From: Yponomeuta sedellus
Taxonomy: Eukaryota; Arthropoda; Insecta; Lepidoptera; Yponomeutidae
Assembly: GCA_934045075.1 (NCBI GenBank)
Contig: OW203723.1
Span: forward strand, 5,987,913 to 6,051,912
Direction: 5' to 3'
Length of the DNA: 64,000 nucleotides
Position 1 is the first letter of the stretch. Each line of letters starts with the position of its first letter. The position numbers were made by a program, and so were the translations under genes. The notes beneath the pieces were generated by a model. That model did not search any database. It worked only from the letters and a program-made list of their open reading frames with translations, and was not told where the DNA came from. This document shows positions 47,596 through 57,799 of this stretch, in pieces.

Positions 47596-47908
47596 CTCAC
47601 TGTTGGGGCACAGGTCTCTTCCTGCATCGCAGGAAGCTCAGAACTTACTTCACCACGGGGGCCAAGTCCGGGTTGGTGGAGGAAGTAAGACAGTGGTGGG
47701 CCTTACTATCAGAAGTTATCCAGCCGCCCATAAAGCCTCTGACAAGGCTTAACGACTGCCATTACATGACAGCCGGCACCAACAGCTTAACGTGCCTTGC
47801 GAAGCACGGAAGCGCTCGGAAAAAATGCCACTAGCAGTAGTCACGGGATAGTCACCCATCCAGCACCTATTGTTGCTTAACCCTAGTGATTAATTCCAAT
47901 CAATCGGA
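47596..47908 (-). mobile_element. 5S-rRNA-derived SINE, long copy, minus strand
   Basis: On minus it starts in 5S-like sequence (AATCACTAGGGTTAAGCAAC, then GGTGCTGGATGGGTGACTAT), passes CGAGCGCTTCCGTGCTTCGC and GCCGGCTGTCATGTAATGGC, and ends CTTCCTGCGATGCAGGAAGA. Only here and at 54330 is the 5S part retained. The 3' end is diverged. Confidence 0.8.
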
Positions 47909-48027
47909 AAAGTTTAAATAATGAAGTTTACCTAATAAATATCGCAACCCTTATAGGATTTCTTAATTGTTCGCGATACTCATACATAACATATTACGTT
48001 TAATATGTAGCTATGTATGTGTATCGC

Positions 48028-48291
48028 TACGCTAGTGGCATTTTTCCGAGCGCTTCCGTGCTTCGCAAGGCACGTTAAGCCTTTGGTGCCGGCTGTCATA
48101 TAATCGCAGTCGTTAAGCCATGTCAGAGGCCTTATGGGCGGCTTGATAACTTCTGACAGTAATGGCCGCCACGGTCTTACAATCCTCCACCAACCCGGAC
48201 TTGGCCCCCGTGGTGGAGTATGGCCTAACCTTCCTGCGATGCAGGAAGAGACCCGTGCCCCAGCAGTGGGGACATACAAGGGTTGATAACG
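48028..48291 (+). mobile_element. 5S-derived SINE, 5'-truncated, 11-bp target duplication
   Basis: ATGTGTATCGC flanks it (48017-48027 and 48292-48302). The insert starts after the 5S part, at GCTAGTGGCATTTTTCCGAG, and ends AAGGGTTGATAACG. Confidence 0.88.
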
Positions 48292-48379
48292 ATGTGTATC
48301 GCGATTAAACCTGTTTAATGTATAACCCTTATAGTTTCATATACAGACTAGCACTACCCGCTAGTCTTGTCTCCAAAAC

Positions 48380-49700
48380 CTATGTTAGCTGGTAGATAAT
48401 GCTAAGTAGCATTAAGCAAAATTTTTATGCATTAAAGAATTTTAGTAATAATAGTTTCGCCATTTGTACAAATCAATTTTGTCGTCTTCCAGCTGATATC
48501 GAACTCATGAGTTCTGTTTTAGTAGGTATTCAAGCAAGACCAACGAAACAATCAATACCTAAGTACTATCTCTAGGTAGCACAGAATAGCGTTGCTAGAG
48601 TTCATTCACGTCTTTATGTACCAAGGCACGCCCCCGGCTAAAAGAAGATGTTGACTTCTGTGACGTTAGACGAGTAACTTTTTTCATAAAGGTGGTGATA
48701 AACAAACATTTGCTTAATAGAAGTATTCTCTAGACGGTTCGAGATTCTTTTACATTACGGCTAAAGTAAAGAATGTTATACTTTTGTCCCTATTTGCCTT
48801 TGGATGATAATTAACAGTTCGTAGTTTTACAGCAGCGCTCTTTTAGGTTACGTGACCATTTATTTTTGAACTCAAAACGGGACAGTACTTTATTTCAGTC
48901 AATTAAATAAGAGGTAGTCAATGAAAAACAAAACACTTTTTTAAAGTTATTTATTAAGAAAATTTTGGATAGCTTAGTTACAAATTAAAAACTATACCAA
49001 CATTTTTAATTATATTTACACTTATCAGAGGAACAAATTTGCTTTTATATTACTGGTGATGATTTTAAGTAAGAGTGAAACTCTTGGCACTTTTTTATAT
49101 TCCTTTAATTATTAACATCGCCTTTAGAACTGGAATTTGTAACTAGGTTTTTTCAGATGTCCACAATTTCTTCATCATAGAAAATACTCTTTCTACTAGA
49201 GCATTTTGTAGCAGGCAAACATAAAATATATTCAATTAAAACAGAGTATTTTCGAAAACGGGACAATTTTGCGTCCCGGAGTTAATTTCGGGAATACCGG
49301 GACTCGTAATTATAAAAAGGGACAGTCCCGTTCAAATCGGGACGTCTGGTCACGTTACTTTTAGGTGAATTTCATATGCAGGGTGTTCTGACACTCGATA
49401 GCGGAAAATTCTGGACACCAAAATGAACTACTGTACCCATATTTCTTTCGAAACCCTTTCTTAGGATTCTGTTTACGAAATGCCTGTAAACTTTGCACAC
49501 TTTTTATCCGAAATTTCAGTGTTGTTATTGTTGAGATAGGAGGAGTAAAGAGCTTGAAGAGTTTTTAAAAAGATGTTCACTGTCAAGAGTGTATATTCGA
49601 AGTAATTGTAAATTTTAAAATATGTCATAACAATAAAACTTATTTCTAAAGAGTCTAAAGCACAACTGAGGTTAGTATCACAACCGTTATGACGCAGAAT
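48380..49700. other. decayed LINE tail then unassigned AT-rich spacer
   Basis: 48383-48480 (CCTATGTTAGCTGGTAGATAA) resembles 29385-29440. Beyond it only AT-rich sequence; GGGACAG/GGGAC words recur at 49260-49350. No gene. Confidence 0.4.
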
Positions 49701-49708
49701 TTGAGGGC

Positions 49709-50028
49709 CAGAGTGCTTAGTGCGAGTTTTTTAACTACTCGATCGCGTTAACGTAAACTCATATTTCTATGGCATCGAGGAAGCGCCACCTAGCGACAAG
49801 TATGGAAATTAAAATTGCTGAGTGCGAGTTGTAATGGTTTACATTGAGAAGTGAACACGTTTACCAGCCAAAACACGAATAAACGCGAGTGCGAGTTGTA
49901 CACTGTGACAGCGTTTTGTCAGTTCGAACGGTTAACTTACTCATACTCAGTACTCACTACTCAATGCTCGATTAACGCGGTAGTAAAGTTATTAGATTGG
50001 ATCTGTCAAACTCGCACTAAGCACTCTG
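49709..50028. mobile_element. MITE (family G), full copy
   Basis: Ends are CAGAGTGCTTAGTGCGAG and its complement CTCGCACTAAGCACTCTG (50011-50028). The interior includes ATCGCGTTAACGTAAACTC and CATCGAGGAAGCGCC. About 320 bp, no coding capacity. Confidence 0.8.
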
Positions 50029-50142
50029 AGTGCTTAGTGCGAGTTTTTTAACTATTCGATCGCGTTAACGTAAACTCATATTTCTATGGCATCGAGGAAG
50101 CGCCTAGCGACAAGTATGGAAATTAAAACACTAAGCACTCTG
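50029..50142. mobile_element. MITE (family G), internally deleted copy in tandem
   Basis: It begins directly at the end of the full copy, repeats its first ~110 bp nearly exactly, then jumps to a shortened right end CACTAAGCACTCTG. The junction forms an 18-bp-arm palindrome (50009-50045). Confidence 0.8.
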
Positions 50143-50273
50143 ATTCTGAATCGAGGATTTCGCTAAATAAATACTTAACTATAGTGCCATCTCTTTGAAC
50201 TTCTCAGCAAAGACCGTGACAGAACGTTACTTAAGTATTTGCTTAGTGAAATTCTGAATTTGGAAACCGGCCC
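50143..50273. mobile_element. MITE (family E), copy 2
   Basis: Left ATTCTGAATCGAGGATTTCG and right GTGAAATTCTGAATTTGG..ACCGGCCCC are the family E ends, with GTGACAGAACGTTACTTAAG inside in reverse order to copy 1. It abuts the deleted family G copy. Confidence 0.7.
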
Positions 50274-50579
50274 CTATTCCTATAGCCGAGACTTAGATGA
50301 CAAACTGCACGTTCTATTGCCGCCTTAAAAGTTTTAAACTACTGTTATTGGCCCGTAAATATCAGAAGCGGACGTTTCGGGTGTCCATTCTCATCCTACT
50401 TTGTACCTTCGAGAGTCTTAAGAACTTTTGTAAGATTAATGAGACATAAAACTATCTCTCGCTAATGAATGCCGCTTAGCTGCGTAGAAGTAGTAAACTA
50501 ATCAGACTGAGTCTGAGTAAAGTACAGCGGCGATTTTCTATCAAGAAAAATTACGAGGCGGACCCGGGCTTAGATCTGT

Positions 50580-51165
50580 TAATCTATTGTAGGACATATA
50601 ATAAATAATAATATAATAGAAAGAAGAAAGAAAGATATTGGAACAAATTAATACATCACAGGAAAGAAAAGGCATACCAATCATAGGTCAAACAAGAACA
50701 ATTCACATAAATACAAGATAGGACAGGGCAATCCCAGAGCGTACATCCTGTGGTGTGTCAATGTTGCCACAAAGGGCATCTGAGTCAGCGCTGTGCTAAG
50801 GGTGTGAGCCCTCAGCGCTCACAACAAATGTATAGTTTTCAGGTTTTTTTCCAGTATTTGTATAGTATAAATCGATATTACTTGCCAAATTTCAGTTCTA
50901 GACCAAAGTTATGAATAGAGCTGCCCTATGTACATCCCTTGATTGTCGAAATATTCCTTTTGTTGCGACATAAACTTCTTTCTTCTTTCCTTAACTTATT
51001 TGTTAACATAGAAGTTTGATTTCTTTCACAACTTGGGAATTCTTTCACACAGGGACTGTAGACCTGAGTATATGGTATTCGATTGGTTTCCGTTATAAAG
51101 GTCTTGAAAGACAGACTTACTACGGACAGACGGATGAAAAACATAGTGATCTTATAGGAGTTCTG
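50580..51165. other. unassigned spacer
   Basis: AT- and A-rich (AGAAAGAAGAAAGAAAG near 50618). The 100-codon minus frame overlapping the LINE tail at its start is not credited. Confidence 0.4.
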
Positions 51166-51169
51166 TTTT

Positions 51170-51310
51170 TGATTGATTGATTGAACAGAAGTTAGTTTTT
51201 GCCAAAGTGCATAACAGTTTGTTGGCATGATGCTCTTGGTTTTACAATTTTAAGTACTCCTATTACCTACAAATACTAAAAAAAATATTTGAAAACTCCC
51301 TACAAACTAC
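51170..51310 (-). repeat. LINE-like 3' tail with (CAAT)n end, minus strand
   Basis: Minus-strand equivalent of 420-596: TTGATTGATTGATTGAA at the tail, then GCATAACAGTTTGTTGGCA and ATGCTCTTGGTTTTAC. A simple (ACTAC/ACACT)n run follows at 51364-51402. Confidence 0.65.
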
Positions 51311-51983
51311 CCTTCCTTTTTCATTTTCCTTTTGAGTCACGTGATACGACCATAAATCTAATATTACTACTACATTACACTACACTACACTACTACACTA
51401 CAGTATTTCTTAAGCGATTACGCGAGAATCGGAGGACAGTTTACTAAATGTAAAATTGTTCAATGGTATTGTAGTACCATGCCTGTGGTAGTTTTCTCAA
51501 CACTCTTTGTTGTCTAGTGACCAATCGGTTTCCAGTAGCAGGCACAACCCCTGCAAAATTAATGCTCTGTTTCACCTCCTTCCCGCGAGCTACCTGTTTA
51601 ATTAGCTCGGCGTTGAAATACAACACATTCGTTTACCTGTAAGCCTGTAAATCATATTTCCTTGAGTACCTACCAAACAGCGACTATACAAACACTACTA
51701 CAGGTTATTAGATGGGATTTATAGACCGTGACAGAGATCCCAATACTTTATTCATAGGCTCAAGAGATACAGAGAGAATAAATTCCCTTGCATGTTTGTC
51801 AACAACTTTCTCACACTTATCGGATATTGAACTTGATAAAACATCTTTTGTGTCGTGCGTTAACGTTTTTATCAGTGTCAATTGTTTTACTGTTGTGTTT
51901 TATATTACGAGTATTACTGGCTTCAAAAAAGGACGGGGTTCTCAATTCGTCTGTCCATGTCACAGACATGGATCTGGTCCCAT

Positions 51984-52228
51984 CGATAACAACCCTTGTA
52001 TGTCCCTATTGCTAGGGCACGGGTATCTTCCTGCATTGGAGGAAGGTTAGGCCATACTCCACCACGTCGGCTAAGTCCGGGTTGGTGGAGGATTGTAAAA
52101 GAGCGGCGGGCCGCTGCCCGAAGTTATCAAGCCGCCCCTAAGGCCTTTGACATAGCTTAACGACTGCCATGCTGACATGTAATGGCAGTCGGCACCAACG
52201 GCTTAACGTGCCTTGCGAAGCACGGAAA
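51984..52228 (-). mobile_element. 5S-derived SINE, 5'-truncated, 10-bp target duplication
   Basis: CTGGTCCCAT lies at 51974-51983 and 52229-52238. Minus strand runs from TCCGTGCTTCGCAAGGCACG to TACAAGGGTTGTTATCG. It lacks the 5S head. Confidence 0.85.
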
Positions 52229-52948
52229 CTGGTCCCATATTTTCATGTAATTTAATATATTGTTGATGAAGTGAAAGAAATGTGTCAGGATTGTAGCAGA
52301 CCCTGGTCTCTGCCTACCCTTCCGTTATACAGGCGTAAGTTAACGTCTGCATGTAATTCTTTGACATATTGATAGATGAGAATTACGAATGTAATTTAAT
52401 TTTTTTTCTAAGATGCCACCTATATTTATTTATTGATACTTTTATTGCACATAAATTTTACAAATAAATCGTACAATGCGGCCTACAAGATGGTTGCACA
52501 TAATGTGTCAAGATCCGCTGATGACATGGATCGAACTCTTGGTTTCTTCGCGTGTTTTTTCCTGATAAGGTTTGTTTATTTTTATTATTACAAAAGTGGG
52601 TAATTCGGCTTCCGTACCTAACAAGGAAATACGTAAACCTTATAGGATCGATAGTTAGCCTGCCAATACCCTTTATCTCGGAAATGCATGGAGGTATCGA
52701 GTTCAAATCAAACCCGAATACTCAAACTACAGCCCCTTGAAGTTGTGAAAAAATCAAACTTCTAAGTTAACTTAAAAAACATTCGTAGTGTTTTCCGTTG
52801 ACCTAGAACTATGAAGTTTGGCTAGTAATATCGTCTTCTACTACAAATACAAGAAAAGATCTGAAAGCTATACATTTCTCACTAAATCATAAAAAAAACT
52901 GCATGACTCGATTCCTAAACTATTTATAGTATTTAAGTATCTCTACCT

Positions 52949-53046
52949 CATCCGGGACCACGGCACCTGAAAAAGTGCCGAAACGTTGGAAAATTGTAAA
53001 AAATGTAATAAACGAGCAAACATCCGTATAAAAACAGTTTTAATTA
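52949..53046 (+). mobile_element. 98-bp insertion related to the 8-kb palindrome arm, 11-bp target duplication
   Basis: TATCTCTACCT flanks it (52938-52948 and 53047-53057). The insert starts CATCCGGGACCACGG and continues nearly identically to 8091-8181: GGCACCTGAAAAAGTGCC stem, GAAACGTTGG, AATAAACGAGC and AAAACAGTTTTAAT end. It is a very short retroposon with a defined 5' edge. Confidence 0.8.
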
Positions 53047-53059
53047 TATCTCTACCTGT

Positions 53060-54320
53060 CTAAAAATTTGTACGGAACCCTCGGTTCCGGTTTTTATATT
53101 TTTTATCTTATGTTACTTTCATCTTATAACTTTGACAATTCGTAGATGAATAAATACGTAAGTATATGTTAAAAATTACGATATACCGATCTTTTTTTGT
53201 AAACACTGGTGAATCTCTGCACATGGGGGCCAATTGAGCCAAATAAATATTTTACCCAGCCAGTCGAGTTTTGCGATGATATTAGTCTTGTTTTTGCTTA
53301 TATCCGTTGGTGGTAAAAATTGCCCCGATATATTCGAATTAGGCGGTGCTACAAAATAAATTCCACACGCAGGTCGTCTGGATAACTAATGAAGATAAAT
53401 TCCCTAGCTCTAGCTCCAAGGATATTTATTTTAACCCGGGCATTTTGTTTCACTCAGCTTCTTTTTTGTATTATAATTGGTTATCTAGAAATTCTTAAGG
53501 GGAAAGAGATTGTTTCGTAACTTCCATCGTGAAAGCCTATTATCCATTAATAGATTCGTCCTTAAACCTTTTATTAGCTTCTCCATCAAGTAGCTTCCAT
53601 AAAAAGATCCCATTAAGGCGTTTGGGTCCCGTCCAGTGTCATCCACATAAAAGTGATCGCTTCTACTACCATGCTATGCTATCGATTTGCTCATTAATAT
53701 AGCTAAACATACAGCATCATAATAATGTGTTGTTGTTGAAGAAAATGAGTAAATATTGGCCCTTAAACTGAGAATAACTAAACAAAATCTTTTGTGTCAA
53801 ATTATTTTTTTTGTAGTAATACATGTTGAAACTTGTCCCCAGTCACGCGTGATGGTAAACGAAGAAGGGGCTTAAGATTAACCATTATAAACAAATATAA
53901 TCATTTTTGTAGTGTATTGGAAATGTTACTCTATAATCAAAGTTTTTCTCTTTCCTTAGCTGTATTTTCGTACCAGTCGTCAATATTTTTAGGAGTCTTA
54001 AAATTTGCCGAACATAAAACGACTGCCGAAATGTAAGCGCAGACCCGACGGCCATCCATTGCAATTCGAGGCGCCCCTTTATGAATAAACATCTGGCTCA
54101 GTGCCAAGTGACGTCTCCCATCATAGCCTTCCGGCTTCCTGACGTGCAGTTGCGACCTTTGCATGTCTAATATGCCGTTTTAACTGCAATATTAACTCCT
54201 AACTCACGTTGTCTAAATTAACTCGCCATATAGCTAGGTAGGTTGTATTTTTTATCGCGATACAAATGGCTAAGGGTGAAGGAATTGGTGGAAACTATAT
54301 TTCGGACGGGTCATATCTGC
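53060..54320. other. unassigned spacer
   Basis: TTTGTACGGAACCCTCGG near 53069 is a word I recall from common lepidopteran repeats. A 75-codon minus frame at 53937-54164 has no recognised domain. No gene assigned. Confidence 0.4.
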
Positions 54321-54329
54321 TGCTGCGGA

Positions 54330-54690
54330 TGGAGACGTTCGTGGCCTAGTGGAACCGAGTGATTGGAATCAATCACTGAGGTTAAGCAGCAACAGGCGCG
54401 GTCAGGTGCTGGATGGGTGACCGTCCCGTGACTACCGCTGGTGGCATTTTGTCCGAGCGCTTCGCTTCGCACGTTAAGGCGTTGGTGCCCATAGTTATGT
54501 AATGTCGGTAGTTAAGCCATGTTAGAAGCCTTATAGGCAGCTTGATAATTTCTGCCAGTAAGGCCCGCCACTGTCTTACAAACCTCCACCAACCCGGACT
54601 TGGCCCCCGTGGTGGAGTATGGCTTAACCTTCTTGCGATGCAGGTAAAGACCGGTGCCCCAGCAGTGGGGACATACAAAAGGTTGATACC
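54330..54690 (+). mobile_element. 5S-rRNA-derived SINE, most complete copy
   Basis: 54370-54430 matches the 3' half of insect 5S rRNA by eye: GGTTAAGCAGCAACAGGCGC (box A region) and GGATGGGTGACCG (box C region). The preceding ACGTTCGTGGCCTAGTGGAA could be a box A-like tRNA piece or diverged 5S start. The body then follows the pattern of the 48028 copy to ACATACAAAAGGTTGATA. The 187-codon minus frame across it is a shadow. Confidence 0.82.
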
Positions 54691-54699
54691 ATATCTGTT

Positions 54700-55120
54700 G
54701 CAGGACTGATAACCATTGGGGTAGCCGGGTTCTAGAGTAAAGACGTAGCGTAGGACACCCTGTAACCAGAGCCTAGATTCTGCTAATGCATTGTGGTGCA
54801 GTGACAACTGCATGAACGTGGCGATTGAATTTCGATGCTGCTTCAAGTCTACGTGCGCACATACATCGAACCTTCTAGGCGTCAATGGTATGAAATAACA
54901 TCTCACGTGAAGCGACCATGTATCTGTCATTGTACTATAATGCACTAAAAGAATCGAGGCACAGGCGGAGCGACGACATTCGCAACAAAAGTCACTGCTG
55001 ACCCGTGACTGGAAGAGAAGAGCTGAAGATCGGGCTCAATATCGTGCCTTGGGAGAGGCCTATGTTTAAAAGAGGGCTGACTACATTACTGACTAATTAC
55101 ACCGGCTGATGATGATGATG
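54700..55120 (+). pseudogene. decayed RTE-like LINE pieces with (GAT)n tail
   Basis: GGACTGATAACCATTGGGGT at 54703 matches the TDNRWG coding region; 55020-55070 has GATCGGGCTCAATATCGTGC and GGGAGAGGCCTATGTTTAAA; 55107-55120 is a GAT tail. The region between is unrelated or rearranged. Confidence 0.55.
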
Positions 55121-55209
55121 TGTTTCTGCTACCTATCGTGTGTGGTGATGTAGTCTATACCTACACAGAAGGCCCTTACCCTGCAGTAAGACGTAGATAG
55201 ATTGCTTAT

Positions 55210-56420
55210 TCTTGTAACCCTAAATATGCCGGCAAGAGGCAGAAAGATTTTTAATATTTCCCTCTTGGATAACTTCTCCGAGCAAAGGGTCCGGAATGCA
55301 AATTCCGCACCTTGTATAAAATTCAAAGAGTCCTGCAAAATTCACGGGAGAGCGTCGTTCCCGGTCGTTTCTTACCTAAATAGGTAGGTGTAAGAGTCGA
55401 CTTCACGCATAATTGTGGTGCTCCCATAATGGAATTGAATTACCATTCCGTGCGCGGTTTTCGCTTATGGAAAACACTTTGGGGAATTAGGATCAGTCGC
55501 TTTCAATTTAACGTGTAACCTCCCGACTTGACAATGAAAGTAATTTCTTTGATGTTTAAATTTCGCCCAGCCCCAGACACAATCAATTTGCGATTCAGTT
55601 TTGCTCACTCAATAAATTATCTGAACTGATTACAAAAAAAACGAAAAATCCCAGTTGAATAAAAGGAGTTGGAGAGAAAAGCAGTGAAATTTTCGCGTTG
55701 CTGCGAATACAGAAAGTGTTCTAGCGCCCACGTTGATCGTAAATTGTGGCAATAAACGCTCTATCCTTTCTAAAGTTTTACGGCACAGGTATTTTTCACA
55801 CCACCTTTACGTCGAACTTACTTCTGATACGCCAGACAAGTGGGGGCGTCTCGTACAACCATTATCTTGCGATGACGTAACGAGGAGTGTCTCATCGTAT
55901 CGGTAACAAAAGCGAGCTCATAATGGCTTTTAGGCACGAGCACAGTTTTTAACGACCCCGTAGGAGGTGACATCGCCAAACTAGTTTAGTTTTCCTTGAA
56001 AACCTTATGCATAAGTACTGGATCTCAGCCGAAGTTATTTTAGGAGTCCGTTCTGACTCGCAGACCACTCGCAAGTTTTGAATCGAAGTGAAGTTTACCG
56101 TGAATACATATGGTTATTATTGTGTCTAGACTGGACAGAATAAAGTCCGGCGCACAAAAAAATGTTTTAATAATGATCGCGGTTAATTTTTTCTCTACGT
56201 CTATTCGAATTTTCGTACCATCAAAAAGTCATTCGAGTTACGTGGTACAATAACCGACAATACAAATCGGACTCACTATTACGTCACAACTTGAACGTAA
56301 CGCTTTATAATATGGAGCTTTTATCAATATTCGAGGTATCTTTACAATTATGTTTTTACGAATCTAAATACTTTTTAGAAAACGTATAAGAATTCAATGA
56401 AAAAACGAAATATTTAATTA
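55210..56420. other. unassigned spacer
   Basis: 55130-55205 may be a trace of the CTTACCCTGCAGTAAG LINE family. Nothing else recognised. Confidence 0.4.
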
Positions 56421-56437
56421 GGTATATTTTTTATTAT

Positions 56438-56580
56438 ATTCTTTTTAATGCACTAACCCGTGCTAAGGACAATTTTAAAAACGCTTATTAGCTCAGTTGG
56501 AAGAGCGCTGGCATAGATAGCCAGAGGTCGCGGGTTCGAATCCCGGCATGGGTGGAATTTATAGTCTCTAAATAGGTTTT
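56438..56580 (+). mobile_element. short family A retroposon with 15-bp target duplication
   Basis: TATATTTTTTATTAT flanks it exactly (56423-56437 and 56581-56595). The insert opens with the arm TTTTTAATGCACTAACCCGT and joins directly to the tRNA-like module (TTAGCTCAGTTGGAAGAGCG, box B GGTTCGAATCC), ending GTCTCTAAATAGGTTTT. The distal complement of the opening arm is absent from its 3' end, so the arm was part of the mobilised RNA or DNA. Confidence 0.85.
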
Positions 56581-56744
56581 TATATTTTTTATTATTAACT
56601 GGATTATTCTCATTTTGGGACCCCGGAAAGCTCGAACCAAATATTTCGACAGTTTTACTTTAAACGTCTGCTATGGTATAAAGGCAATGCCAATTCAATC
56701 TCAACTTTGACGCAAGTTCTCCGTTACGTGCCATAAACAAATTA

Positions 56745-56900
56745 CATACATAACCTCATGCCTGTATCCCAGAGGGGTAGGCAGAGACCAGGGACTGCCA
56801 CTTGCCACAATCCTGACAGATCACCTTCGCTTCATCAACGATCATAAGTCGTTGCATGCACGCACGCCGGTTCACGCCGGATAAGCGCTATTATATCCAT
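56745..56900 (+). repeat. LINE fragment (CCTGTATCCCAGAGGGGTAG family)
   Basis: Words CCTGTATCCCAGAGGGGTAG, ACTTGCCACAATCCTGACAG and CTTCGCTTCATCAACGATCA are shared in part with 35500, 40640-40790, 45040 and 52290. Non-coding in this copy. Confidence 0.55.
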
Positions 56901-57381
56901 GAAGTCTTGCTTATAAACCTAAGCGTTTGCCGCTTACCACAACTCTTGAATAAACTTTATTATCAACTATTTGTATACTGTATGTTCCCTTTTTTTTATT
57001 AAAACAGCACGCTCGGGCTACAAGACCAGTGCCAGCGAGAGCAGTAATATTTCAGCTATACTTATGATGCCAGTTCGTGTTGTTGTGCCAACTTTTCCTC
57101 CAACTTGTATTAGGTTTCTGAATGCTTCGTCCAGTTTCTTACTGTTACTGTTCACTACACTGGGAACTGATTGAAACAAAACTTCTTCAGCATGAAACAT
57201 ACCCTATATTGTAGCAAGAAAATTCAATCGTGTTTCTTTACGTATTTGGATTAATTGACTCCGAGTTTCTTAGCGATATCTAAGCTCGGAAATTTAATTT
57301 TGATAAGTTACTTTGTACTTAAACATTTTATGGGCAGCTTTCCTTGTCATTTCAGTAATTTGGAAACTGATACTAGCCCGC

Positions 57382-57661
57382 TCGTAGCCGCGGCTGCCTG
57401 CGTGACATAGGGCATTTTTCTTTGCGGTTCGGTGCTTTGCAAGGCACGTTAAGAGTTGATGCCGGCTGCCGTCGATAAATGGCAGTCGTTAAGCCTATTC
57501 GGAGGCCTGAAGGCGGTTTAAAAACTTCTGATAGTAAGACCAGCCACTAGTCTTGCAAGCCTCCACCAATCCGGATTTGGCCCCCGTGGTGGAGTATGGC
57601 CTATACCTTCCTCAGGGAAGAGACCCGTGCCCCTCGGGTAGCACATAATGGGTTGATGATA
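57382..57661 (+). mobile_element. 5S-SINE relative (second subfamily), 10-bp target duplication
   Basis: ACTAGCCCGC at 57372-57381 recurs at 57662-57671. It shares GCAAGGCACGTTAAG and CCCGTGGTGGAGTATGGCCT but has CCAGCCACTAGTCTTGCAAG and a CACATAATGGGTTGATGATA end, as at 20395. The head differs from the 5S-bearing copies. Confidence 0.8.
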
Positions 57662-57683
57662 ACTAGCCCGCGTTGAGTGTTAC

Positions 57684-57790
57684 ACTAAGATAAGAATATT
57701 CTTTATTGTATACCGGAAAAATATTTACAGAAACAGTAGATACAGAAGTCAAGATATAATTAGCAGCCTTATTGCTAATAGCACTAACAT
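57684..57790 (-). repeat. LINE-like 3' tail, minus strand
   Basis: GATAAGAATATTCTTTATTG and GGAAAAATATTTACAG match 39118-39200. Confidence 0.5.
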
Positions 57791-57799
57791 ATTCAGTTT

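Noticed and set aside
53937..54164. 75-codon minus-strand frame with coding-like look (..YDGRRHLALSQMF..)
   Set aside because: No family recognised and no splice context; could be a transposon relic but cannot be supported.
54382..54945. 187-codon minus-strand open frame
   Set aside because: It lies antisense across a 5S-derived SINE and a LINE relic; the frame follows the SINE body, as the related frame at 47980-48279 shows.
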